This document shows positions 1-6,291 of a stretch of 6,291 bases of DNA, piece by piece. This DNA comes from a bacterium. GTDB taxonomy: Bacteria > Patescibacteriota > Microgenomatia > Levybacterales > UBA12049. Both the position numbers and the translations under genes were made by a program. Each line of letters starts with the position of its first letter. The first letter of the stretch is position 1. The notes under the pieces are model-generated. The model saw nothing but the letters and a program-made list of their open reading frames with translations. It did not search any database and was not told the DNA's origin. Where the stretch lies: positions 1-6,291 of the forward strand of contig JAKAEF010000061.1 of NCBI GenBank assembly GCA_021820025.1, in the 5' to 3' direction.

Positions 1-637
1 CTTTAAATTTTTCTAAACCTTTAATTATTAATTTTTTTCCAAAAAAGAATCTATCAAATGAGATATATTTAGAGCCAAATAAAAGAAGCACAATTAATTC
101 TCCAAAATAATTTAAGTATGTTAATAAATACCAACCGTATTGCCATGAAATATAGAAAAATATTCCTATACCAATAAATGCCGCAATTTCTACAAAAACC
201 CCAAAAAAGACCATAAATGCCATGACAAATTCTAGGAGTCTCACAATTTCTCCTCCAGGTAAGTGAGCTAAAGAAAGCTCTGGTCCCAAAACTGCATTGG
301 CCTGCGCTGCATAAAAAAATGAGCTGCTTATTGCAAGACGAATGATTAAAGGACCAATAACTTTTGCTTTTTTAATTATTTTATCTAGAATTGCTGCATA
401 TTTTGTTGTAGACCAAAGAATAATCAATAAATAAGACGAGACAACACATATAGTAATAATTGCGGTAAGAGTCAAATGTGAAGGATCAAAAAGTGCTGCA
501 AACGGATTTGTACTATTTATTTGCAAACCTTTATCAAATTCTTGTCTTGTTAAAACATATGCTTCATGAGCAGAAGCAGGAGGAGCAAAAAGGAAAAAAC
601 TTACAGAAAAAATAAATGAGGACAGGTATTTTTTCAT
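1..637 (-). CDS. DoxX-like integral membrane protein with signal peptide (3' end outside window)
   Basis: The reading frame is open from ATG at 637-635 to the window edge, giving 212 codons with the C-terminus missing. Residues 1-23 look like a classic signal peptide: MKK, a hydrophobic run, then a PPASA site, so the mature protein would begin HEAYVL. Residues 24-54 would lie outside the membrane. Hydrophobic segments follow at about 56-75, 93-112, 131-162 and 165-188, the last ending in LLLFGS, which resembles the DoxX/DoxD membrane fold. A soluble N-terminal segment followed by a DoxX-like core recalls proteins seen in candidate-phylum bacteria, though this is remembered resemblance only. 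DoxX-family proteins have been linked to thiosulfate:quinone or other redox membrane complexes, but no substrate can be assigned here. It diverges from an NADH dehydrogenase gene across a 64-base gap with its own strong promoter and no Shine-Dalgarno. The family call is moderate; membrane protein with signal peptide is firm. Confidence 0.72.
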   Translation of the reverse strand, partial: MKKYLSSFIFSVSFFLFAPPASAHEAYVLTRQEFDKGLQINSTNPFAALFDPSHLTLTAIITICVVSSYLLIILWSTTKYAAILDKIIKKAKVIGPLIIRLAISSSFFYAAQANAVLGPELSLAHLPGGEIVRLLEFVMAFMVFFGVFVEIAAFIGIGIFFYISWQYGWYLLTYLNYFGELIVLLLFGSKYISFDRFFFGKKLIIKGLEKFK

Positions 638-646
638 TTCAATTTT

Positions 647-674
647 ATTATACACCCATTGAGCATTTTGTAAA
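647..674 (-). promoter_or_regulatory. sigma70-type promoter for the DoxX-like gene, near-leaderless
   Basis: Read on the minus strand, TTTACA (674-669) is followed by a 16-base spacer and a perfect TATAAT (652-647). The ATG begins at 637, only nine bases after the -10 box. A start site 6-8 bases past the -10 would give a leader of about 1-4 bases, so the transcript is predicted leaderless or nearly so. The bases before the ATG (aaaattgaa) contain no Shine-Dalgarno, which agrees. Confidence 0.65.
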
Positions 675-687
675 AAAGCATTATGAT
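659..687 (+). promoter_or_regulatory. Probable sigma70-type promoter for the NADH dehydrogenase gene
   Basis: TTGAGC (659-664, four of six matches to TTGACA), a 17-base spacer and TATGAT (682-687, five of six matches to TATAAT) lie just before the ATG at 702. An alternative -10, GATAAT at 685-690, overlaps it. The predicted leader is only about 4-8 bases, and no Shine-Dalgarno precedes the ATG. The elements interleave with those of the opposite-facing promoter at 647-674, so RNA polymerase could not readily occupy both at once. Confidence 0.45.
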
Positions 688-701
688 AATAATAATCTTC
701 T

Positions 702-1901
702 ATGCAGCATATTGTTATTTTGGGAGGCGGATTTGCAGGAGTTGCCGCTGGAATTTCACTCACAAAACATAAACTTGCAGATATTAAAGTTACCCTTATT
801 GATAAACATAGTTATCATCTGTTTACTCCTTCTTTATATGAAGCTGCAACAAGTGAAACTCCAACAAAAAATATTGCAATTCCCTTTAAGGAAATTTTTG
901 ATGGAAAAATGGAATTGATTCAGGACATTGTTACTAATATAGATACTGCAAAAAAAGTAATTACAACAGATAAAAAATTACAAATTCAATATGACTATTT
1001 GCTTATTACATTAGGAAGTGAAACTGCTTTTCATCATATAGAAGGACTTAAAGAAAATGCTATTTCTTTAAAAACTCTAGAAGAAGCTGTTGCTATAAAA
1101 GACAAAATAAAACTTATGTGCTGCCAGGAAGGCAAATGTAATAAAAAAATAAAAGTAGTTATTGGTGGTGGAGGTTTTTCTGGAACAGAATTAGCAGAAG
1201 AATTACTAACATATAATGAAAAATTAGCAAAACAGCACCATTTGGCAAAGGATTGCATGGACATAACAATAATTCAAGGCTCTGATAGATTGTTAAAAGA
1301 ATTAGATACTCATGTCTCTGATTTGGCCCAAAAAAGAATAAATAACCCTCAAGTACATTTTGCTTTTGGCGGACATATTGCAAAAGTCACTAAAAGCTCA
1401 ATTTTTACAGATAATAAAAAAGAATATCCATTTGATATTTTTATTTGGACAGGTGGAGTAACGGCAAATCATATTATTAAAGATTCAAAAATCCCTGTTA
1501 CTCCCCATAATCAAATTGAGGTTAATGATTTTTTACAAGCAGACAAACTAGATCATGTTTTTGCAGCTGGAGATGTAGCACAATATATTGATCCAAAAAC
1601 ACAGAAATCAGCACCAGGAGTTGCACAGGTTGCAGAAGAGCAAGGCGCAGCTGCAGGAGAAAATATATTCAGAATGATTGCAAAAAAACCGTTAGTAAAA
1701 TACAACTACAGACATTTTGGATATATTGTACCAATGCGAGGACGATTTGCTTCTGCAGAACTTATGTATGGCATTCATTTAGACGGATTTTTAGGCTGGG
1801 TTTTGCAGCAATTAGTGTTTTTACGATATATGCTTGGCATTTTGCCATTCTGGAAAGCATTTAGAAAGTGGAATACCTTTGAACTACAATTAAAACAATA
1901 A
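702..1901 (+). CDS. Type II NADH dehydrogenase-like NAD(P)/FAD-dependent oxidoreductase
   Basis: This 399-residue protein has the two-dinucleotide-domain plan of the NDH-2 family, which transfers electrons from NADH through FAD to quinone at the inner membrane face without pumping protons. The FAD-binding LGGGFAGVAAG is at residues 7-17, followed by SLYEAAT (44-50) as in NDH-2. The NADH-binding motif IGGGGFSGTELAEEL is at 154-168, AAGD contacting FAD at 288-291, and PGVAQVAEEQG at 305-315. The C-terminal 60 residues are aromatic and hydrophobic (GFLGWVLQQLVFLRYMLGIL, 362-381) and could form the membrane-attachment region. Length is typical. The start at 702 places the FAD motif six residues in, as usual, so no upstream start is needed. 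A CCQEGKC cluster (140-146) before the NADH motif is unusual. The gene stands alone between a divergent DoxX-like gene and a convergent operon. Quinone as acceptor is inferred; a ferredoxin- or sulfide-linked flavoprotein is less likely. Confidence 0.85.
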   Translation: MQHIVILGGGFAGVAAGISLTKHKLADIKVTLIDKHSYHLFTPSLYEAATSETPTKNIAIPFKEIFDGKMELIQDIVTNIDTAKKVITTDKKLQIQYDYLLITLGSETAFHHIEGLKENAISLKTLEEAVAIKDKIKLMCCQEGKCNKKIKVVIGGGGFSGTELAEELLTYNEKLAKQHHLAKDCMDITIIQGSDRLLKELDTHVSDLAQKRINNPQVHFAFGGHIAKVTKSSIFTDNKKEYPFDIFIWTGGVTANHIIKDSKIPVTPHNQIEVNDFLQADKLDHVFAAGDVAQYIDPKTQKSAPGVAQVAEEQGAAAGENIFRMIAKKPLVKYNYRHFGYIVPMRGRFASAELMYGIHLDGFLGWVLQQLVFLRYMLGILPFWKAFRKWNTFELQLKQ

Positions 1902-1903
1902 GT

Positions 1904-3556
1904 TTAAAAATTCTGCCTCAGATGATTCATTGCATATTCTAATGATCCATGAACTTTTTTACGGGGGTTAAAAATATTTTGCGGATCAAAAATTTCTTTA
2001 GTTTCTTCAAACAATTTTATAATTTTTTCTCCATACATTTGCTCTAGATATGGGGTTCTAATTAAACCATCATTGTGCTCCCCTGTTATTGACCCACCCG
2101 ACTTTACAATTATTTCATACACTTGTTTTGCAATTTCTGGAATAAATTTCCTCACCTTTGGATTTCTAATATCTACTAATGGAATTATGTGATAATTTCC
2201 ATCTCCCACATGTCCTGCGACAGTAAAAATAAACTCAGGATGTTGTTTAATAATATCGGTAATTTGCGGGATTATTTCCGCAGTCTTTTGTGGATTAATA
2301 ACAAAATCATCAATAAATGGAGCTGTATGTTTATCATGAATTTTTTTTCTGAGTAAATTAAAACTTTCTCTTCTTACTAACCAATATTTATCTTCTTGTT
2401 TTTCTACTGCAACAGAAATTGATGGATGAATTGGTAACAATTTTTGTTTTAATTCAATGATTTTTTCATGCAAAGCTTGTGGGTCATCTCCTGTAAAATC
2501 AATCTGTAAAATTAATTTTGGTAATTTTCCTGTAGCCATCATAAGAAACGCAGGCAAGAATGCAAATCCTGCTTGAATCATGCCATTTATTCCTAATTGT
2601 TCTGCAAATTCCGGAAAAAATCGAAGAGCCAATTTTAATGTATTATCATCATAACTTTCAAAACTCTCAGGTTTGTATGGCAGCACTTCATTAATAATTT
2701 CTCCCAAATGACTCATGTCTTTTAAGAAAACAACCATCATTTGTCTATGTTTATGAACTGGTACTAGTTGTAAATCTGCTTCTAAAAGCATACCTAAAGT
2801 TCCTTGTGCGCCAACCCAAAGACGGGTTAAATCAAATGTTTTATTTTCTTTGTCATACACATTCCACAAACAATATCCTGCTGAATTTTTTGATACATGG
2901 GGTTTTGCTTTTTCTAATTCTTCATAATTTTTTGTAATTAATGTATACATTTTTTTATAAATTTCTCCTTCTAAATTTTTTTGCAGCATTTTTTTCTTTA
3001 CTTCTTTTTCTGTTAGTTTTGAAAATTCATATGCCTTTCCGTCATGCAAAACAACTTTTACCCGCTTTACAAAATTTTCCGTTTTCCCATATTGCAACGA
3101 CTTCTCTCCTCCGGAATTATTATTAACAATTCCTCCCATTGCACAAATACTTTTTGAAGCAGGATAAGATGGGAAAATAAGATTTTGAGATAAAGTTAGT
3201 TTTTCAAAATCTCTATAAAACACACCCGGTTCTGTTGTGGCAATTTCTCCTTTTATTGTTGGGGTATGATTAAAATATTTTCCAAAAGCTAAAATTATAG
3301 AATCATTTATAGATCCGCCACCCATATCTGTTCCTGCAGACCGGCCGGTAATAGATAAATCTGGATGTTCTTTTTTATGTTTATCAACAAAAGTAACAAC
3401 ATTTTCTACATCTTCCTCATCTTTTGGAAAAATAACAACTTTTGGTTTTACTTCAAAAAGTGATGCATCATGACTGTACTGCATTAATGATGCATCATCT
3501 GTCACAACATCTCCCTTAACAATTTTTTTTAATTCTTCAAACAACTGATTATCCAT
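1904..3556 (-). CDS. FAD-linked 2-hydroxyacid dehydrogenase (GlcD / D-lactate dehydrogenase family)
   Basis: The protein has 550 residues from the chosen ATG. The N-terminal PCMH-type FAD domain (about 35-270) shows GRSAGTDMGGGS (71-82), PSYPASK (129-135), GGIVNNNSGG (141-150) and VGAQGTLG (248-255). The C-terminal FAD-linked oxidase domain has APFIDD (412-417), the HVGDGN motif (449-454), GEHNDG (492-497, where the family usually has GEHG) and a terminal FDPQNIFNPRKK (523-534). These enzymes oxidise D-2-hydroxyacids such as D-lactate, glycolate or D-2-hydroxyglutarate and pass electrons to quinone, cytochrome or a partner protein; the substrate here is not readable from sequence. There is no fused iron-sulfur CCG domain and no signal peptide. 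An in-frame ATG at 3574 exists, but the one at 3556 gives the TAA-t-ATG junction seen at the other operon joints and is preferred. It is the last gene of the operon and converges on the NADH dehydrogenase gene with a two-base gap. Confidence 0.87.
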   Translation of the reverse strand: MDNQLFEELKKIVKGDVVTDDASLMQYSHDASLFEVKPKVVIFPKDEEDVENVVTFVDKHKKEHPDLSITGRSAGTDMGGGSINDSIILAFGKYFNHTPTIKGEIATTEPGVFYRDFEKLTLSQNLIFPSYPASKSICAMGGIVNNNSGGEKSLQYGKTENFVKRVKVVLHDGKAYEFSKLTEKEVKKKMLQKNLEGEIYKKMYTLITKNYEELEKAKPHVSKNSAGYCLWNVYDKENKTFDLTRLWVGAQGTLGMLLEADLQLVPVHKHRQMMVVFLKDMSHLGEIINEVLPYKPESFESYDDNTLKLALRFFPEFAEQLGINGMIQAGFAFLPAFLMMATGKLPKLILQIDFTGDDPQALHEKIIELKQKLLPIHPSISVAVEKQEDKYWLVRRESFNLLRKKIHDKHTAPFIDDFVINPQKTAEIIPQITDIIKQHPEFIFTVAGHVGDGNYHIIPLVDIRNPKVRKFIPEIAKQVYEIIVKSGGSITGEHNDGLIRTPYLEQMYGEKIIKLFEETKEIFDPQNIFNPRKKVHGSLEYAMNHLRQNF

Positions 3557-3557
3557 A

Positions 3558-4550
3558 TTATTTTTTTCTAGCAATTACTTTTTTAACCGCTTCTTTTATT
3601 GCATTTTTGCCCATATTATATTTTTCTAGTAATTCTTTAGGTGTTCCTGATTCTCCAAATGTATCTTGAAGACCAATAAATTCCATTGGCGTTGGAAGTT
3701 TTTTTGCCAATACTTCGGCAATTACTCCTCCAAGTCCACCTGCCACTTGATGATCTTCTACACTTACTATGCTACCAGTTTTTTGTGCAAGTGTAACAAC
3801 TGTTTCTTCATCTAGTGGTTTAATTACAGCAACATTTGCTACCAAAACTTGAATTCCCTCTGCTTCTAACTCTTTTGCCGCCAAAAGTGCATAATACAAC
3901 ATGTATCCTGTTGCAAAAATTGTTGTTTGCGGATTTTCACTCACCCAAAATGTTTGAATTTTTTTGGTTTCAAATGGAGTCTCTTCTGTTGTTATTAAGG
4001 GGGTTTTATCTCTACTAAATCGTAAGTAAACCGGTCCCTCAATTTGTACTGATTGAATTGTTGCTTTTTTTGCCTCAAGTGCATCACACGGTACAAAAAC
4101 TTGAATATTTGGCCAACAGCGAGTTATTGCAATATCTTCTGTTGCCTGATGCGTTGCTCCATCTGGTCCTGTCATTATGCCACTATGATGTCCTGCAATT
4201 TTTACATTTGAGTGATTATACACAATGGTTGTTCTAATTTGCTCCCAATTTCGTCCAGGATTAAATGTTGCATAAGAAGAAATAAATACAGTTTTTCCGG
4301 TTACTCCCATACCTGCTGCTACAGTTGCCATGTTTTGCTCTGCAACTCCAACATCAAAAAATCTATCCGGATATTTTTCTGCAAATTTTTCACATTTTGT
4401 TGACTCAGATAAATCTGCGGTAAGTACCACAACATTTGGATTTGTATCTCCTAAAACAACCAATCCCTCTCCATAACCACTTCTGGTTGGTTGTTGTTCT
4501 ACTGTTTCATCAAATAATTTTTGGTTTAATTTTAAATATGGATTTAACAT
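3558..4550 (-). CDS. Transketolase, C-terminal subunit (pyrimidine-binding and C-terminal domains)
   Basis: These 330 residues are the second half of a split transketolase, which moves two-carbon ketol units between sugar phosphates in the pentose phosphate pathway. The pyrimidine-binding (PYR) domain spans about 23-185. It includes TADLSEST (44-51) and DVGVAEQNM (66-74), where Glu71 is the expected residue activating the thiamine ring. GIMTGPDGATHQATEDI follows at 124-140, with His134 in the usual active-site loop. The C-terminal transketolase domain (about 205-325) has ATGYM (213-217), the ANVAVIKPLD stretch (238-247) and VEDH (264-267). The length matches stand-alone C-subunits of archaea and many bacteria. 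It starts one base after the stop of the N-terminal subunit gene, so the two chains are made side by side and should assemble into an active alpha2beta2-like enzyme. A DXS-type synthase is less likely, because the partner gene is clearly transketolase-like and short. Confidence 0.93.
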   Translation of the reverse strand: MLNPYLKLNQKLFDETVEQQPTRSGYGEGLVVLGDTNPNVVVLTADLSESTKCEKFAEKYPDRFFDVGVAEQNMATVAAGMGVTGKTVFISSYATFNPGRNWEQIRTTIVYNHSNVKIAGHHSGIMTGPDGATHQATEDIAITRCWPNIQVFVPCDALEAKKATIQSVQIEGPVYLRFSRDKTPLITTEETPFETKKIQTFWVSENPQTTIFATGYMLYYALLAAKELEAEGIQVLVANVAVIKPLDEETVVTLAQKTGSIVSVEDHQVAGGLGGVIAEVLAKKLPTPMEFIGLQDTFGESGTPKELLEKYNMGKNAIKEAVKKVIARKK

Positions 4551-4551
4551 A

Positions 4552-5406
4552 TTATTGTAATTCTCTTTTTATTGCTTCTTCAATTACTTGTAACTCTGCT
4601 AATGCTTTTGCTGCTTCTTCCGCATTTGGCGGTTTTCCATGCCATGTATAATTGTTTTCCATAAAGCTAACTCCTTTTCCAGGAATTGTATCAGCAATAA
4701 TGCAAATAGGTTTATCGTGAATGGCTTTTGCAGCATGTACAGCATCTAAAAATGAATCAATATTATTGCCATCTACTTCTATTGTTGCCCAATTAAATGC
4801 TTCATATTTTGCCTTAAATGGCTCTAAAGGCATTACATCTTCTGTAGTTCCGTCAATTTGAATATCATTTCTATCTACAACTTGAATTAAGTTAGATAAT
4901 TTGTATTTTCCTGCCATCATTGCTGCTTCCCAGGTATTTCCTTCCTGATGCTCTCCATCTGAAGTTAAGCAATAGACATAAAAGTTTTTCTTATCCATTT
5001 TTGCAGCCAATGCAATGCCTACTGACTGAGATAATCCCTCCCCTAGTGGACCTGATGTTGTTTCAAGTCCTGGTAGTGCAGATCTATGCGGATGACCTTG
5101 TAATCTTGAATTAATTTTTCGTAATGTTTTTAATTCTTCAATAGGAAAATACCCAGCAAGTGCCATAGTTACATATCTAACAGGACAAATATGACCATTA
5201 GATAAAATTAAACGATCCCTATCTTCCATTTCTGGATTTTTTGGATCATGATGCAAAATATTAAAATAAAATGCTGTAAAAATATCTGCCATTCCTAATG
5301 GACCTGCGGAATGTCCAGATTTTGCTTCTAAAAGTGTTGAGATAATAAGTTTTCTCACTTCGTTAGCTTTTAGTTCTAAAGTTATAATTTCTTGGGCAGT
5401 AAGCAT
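4552..5406 (-). CDS. Transketolase, N-terminal subunit (thiamine pyrophosphate-binding domain)
   Basis: The 284-residue protein is the first half of a split transketolase. Visible features are SGHSAGPLG (30-38, substrate and TPP contact), LSNGH (68-72), GHPHR (104-108), TSGPLGEGLSQSVGIALA (117-134) and the TPP/magnesium motif TSDGEHQEGNTWEA (148-161), closed by Asn180 in VVDRND. The motif begins SDG rather than the more common GDG, but the metal-binding Asp150 and Asn180 are kept. IPGKGVSFME and TWHGKPP (241-260) close the domain as in other N-subunits. I use ATG 5406 (MLTAQEI) rather than the in-frame ATG at 5424 (MCIRNN), because 5406 lies one base past the kinase stop and has AAGGA a few bases upstream within the kinase's last codons. 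The partner is the C-subunit gene immediately downstream. Transketolase needs both chains, since the active site sits at their interface. Confidence 0.93.
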   Translation of the reverse strand: MLTAQEIITLELKANEVRKLIISTLLEAKSGHSAGPLGMADIFTAFYFNILHHDPKNPEMEDRDRLILSNGHICPVRYVTMALAGYFPIEELKTLRKINSRLQGHPHRSALPGLETTSGPLGEGLSQSVGIALAAKMDKKNFYVYCLTSDGEHQEGNTWEAAMMAGKYKLSNLIQVVDRNDIQIDGTTEDVMPLEPFKAKYEAFNWATIEVDGNNIDSFLDAVHAAKAIHDKPICIIADTIPGKGVSFMENNYTWHGKPPNAEEAAKALAELQVIEEAIKRELQ

Positions 5407-5418
5407 ATTATTCCTTAT
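5404..5418 (-). promoter_or_regulatory. Coupled stop/start and ribosome-binding site at the kinase to transketolase-N junction
   Basis: On the minus strand the last kinase codons AAG GAA TAA are followed by one base and ATG. AGGA therefore sits five bases before the TAATATG start context, acting as an embedded Shine-Dalgarno. It supports 5406 as the start and suggests re-initiation by ribosomes that have just finished the kinase. It is the best Shine-Dalgarno match of the three operon junctions. Confidence 0.55.
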
Positions 5419-6291
5419 ACACAATCATTAAATCAGAAACATTTGATTCTAATTTTCCTGTATCTATGCCGTCTCCTGTATTTTGAAAAAATTCTAAACT
5501 ATTGTCATCATCTAATAATGCTTTCATATCCAAATTTAATTTTTTTGATTTTTCGATTGTCTGCATATCTCCAACTGCTCCAGCAAGAGTCATAAAATCC
5601 CAACCGTCAGAATCAAACGACACAATTATTGTAGTATTATCAGTTATATATGGCAACGTACCAAGAACTAAAGACTGATTACGTCCCCCTTTTCCTTTTC
5701 CAGTTACGTGAACTGTAGTTTCTCCGCCTGCCAATAAAACTTCATGTGCATTTGTTTGCCCAATTAATTCTTTTCCAATTGTTTTTGCATTCCCTTCTAA
5801 TCTATCTGTTAAAATTCTTGCATTTACTCCTAATTCTTTTGCTTTTTGTTGCATTGCATTTAAGGCTGTAACATTACTTACCATTAAAATATTTGAAACT
5901 TTTGCAAAAATATTTTCATCTTTTGGTGTTTCTTCAAAATCATTTTCTGTTAAACCTAAAGATTGCAGTTGATATTTTGCAAGAATATTTTGCATTTCTT
6001 CTTTTGTTGAGGGGTCTTTAACCGTTGGTCCTGAAGCAATAACAGATAAATCATTTCCTGGAACATCGGAAAAAATTAAGCTAACAACACTTGCAGGAAA
6101 TAATTTTTTTGCCAGTTTTCCTCCTTTAACATCTGAAACATGTTTTCGTATAACATTCATCTCAGAAATTGCTGCTCCGCTTTTTAAAAGTGCTGCATTA
6201 AGATTTGTTAACTGTTTTAAAGAAAGAGTTTTTGGTTTTTCAAATAAAACCGACCCTCCCCCGCAAATTACTACTAAAACTAAATCCGTTG
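5408..6291 (-). CDS. Glycerate 2-kinase, MOFRL family (5' end outside window)
   Basis: The frame is open across the right edge, so only the last 293 residues are visible and the true start is outside. Visible residues 2-15 (DLVLVVICGGGSVL) carry the glycine-rich GGGS loop of the DUF4147 domain. Then come GAAISEMNVIRKHVSDVKGG (38-57), SDVPGND (74-80) and IASGPT (84-89). The C-terminal MOFRL domain shows LAGGETTV (186-193) and GKGKGGRNQ (197-205), followed by SFDSDGWD (224-231) in place of the commoner TDG.DG and then AGAVGD. The family phosphorylates D-glycerate to 2-phosphoglycerate with ATP, feeding lower glycolysis; homologues are sometimes labelled hydroxypyruvate reductase (TtuD), which I consider a misleading name. 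The ATG at 6160 is internal, because conserved family sequence continues upstream of it without a break. It is the first visible gene of the four-gene operon and reads into the transketolase N-subunit through TAA-t-ATG. Confidence 0.9.
   Translation of the reverse strand, partial: TDLVLVVICGGGSVLFEKPKTLSLKQLTNLNAALLKSGAAISEMNVIRKHVSDVKGGKLAKKLFPASVVSLIFSDVPGNDLSVIASGPTVKDPSTKEEMQNILAKYQLQSLGLTENDFEETPKDENIFAKVSNILMVSNVTALNAMQQKAKELGVNARILTDRLEGNAKTIGKELIGQTNAHEVLLAGGETTVHVTGKGKGGRNQSLVLGTLPYITDNTTIIVSFDSDGWDFMTLAGAVGDMQTIEKSKKLNLDMKALLDDDNSLEFFQNTGDGIDTGKLESNVSDLMIVYKE

Noticed and set aside
616..918. Open frame on the plus strand overlapping the start of the NADH dehydrogenase gene
   Set aside because: It runs out of frame through the FAD-binding region of a well-supported gene and its translation is low-complexity Leu/Ile with no recognisable motif. 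The other open frames inside the six genes were dismissed for the same reason.
1924..1960. Possible terminator: imperfect stem GATTCATT / AATGATC with nine-base loop and a later run of six T
   Set aside because: The stem is AT-rich with a bulge, and the T-run is seven bases away rather than adjacent. It also lies inside the coding region of the opposite gene.
5404..5424. Longer N-terminus MCIRNN for the transketolase N-subunit (ATG at 5424)
   Set aside because: It would overlap the kinase's last codons by 17 bases. The ATG at 5406 has AAGGA upstream and matches the one-base junction seen twice more. The same logic rejects MLEKNN at 3574 for the FAD-linked dehydrogenase.
6158..6160. ATG giving a 250-residue start for the glycerate kinase
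   Set aside because: Upstream codons stay open to the window edge and encode conserved family sequence (CGGGS loop, SGAAISE), so this Met is internal.
5408..6291. Annotation of the kinase as hydroxypyruvate reductase (TtuD)
   Set aside because: The DUF4147 plus MOFRL architecture and its motifs are those of glycerate 2-kinase; the reductase label is a common carried-over name and no nucleotide-binding Rossmann dehydrogenase motif is seen.
1..6291. CRISPR array, insertion sequence, tRNA, riboswitch or alternative genetic code
   Set aside because: No spaced direct repeats, inverted-repeat-bounded transposase, cloverleaf or long structured leader was seen by eye. All visible genes end in TAA and read sensibly in the standard code with TGG for Trp.

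Overview
The window is AT-rich (roughly one-third G+C by eye), very gene-dense and has no RNA genes, repeats, CRISPR or mobile elements that I can see. It holds six protein-coding genes, two of them cut by the window edges. The compact layout, A/T-biased codons, TAA as the only visible stop codon, one-base gene junctions, a split transketolase and a signal-peptide DoxX-like membrane protein whose predicted mature end is HEAYVL all fit a small-genome bacterium. My best guess is a member of the Candidate Phyla Radiation (Patescibacteria). That placement is inference from style and remembered family resemblance, not from a marker gene.

Left part (1-1901): a divergent pair. On the minus strand, a secreted-then-membrane DoxX-like protein runs off the left edge. 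On the plus strand, a complete type II NADH dehydrogenase-like flavoprotein (399 aa) begins only 64 bases away. The 64-base gap carries two recognisable sigma70-type promoters facing opposite ways and physically interleaved. Neither gene has a Shine-Dalgarno sequence, and the predicted transcripts would have almost no 5' leader.

Right part (1904-6291): a minus-strand operon of four genes that enters from the right edge. In order of transcription it encodes glycerate 2-kinase (N-terminus outside the window), transketolase N-terminal (TPP-binding) subunit, transketolase C-terminal subunit, and a GlcD/D-lactate-dehydrogenase-type FAD-linked 2-hydroxyacid oxidoreductase. All three junctions have the identical form TAA-t-ATG, with one base between stop and start. 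This fixes the start codons and suggests translational coupling by re-initiation. The operon ends two bases from the 3' end of the NADH dehydrogenase gene, so the two units converge tail to tail with no room for a dedicated terminator.

Taken together, the operon suggests handling of C2/C3 hydroxyacids (glycerate, glycolate, lactate or hydroxypyruvate) joined to pentose-phosphate ketol transfer. One flavin dehydrogenase (FAD-linked, minus strand) and one NADH:quinone-type oxidoreductase (plus strand) could dispose of electrons. Each family is known; the possible interest is in the combination. I see no clearly new defence or mobile system here.
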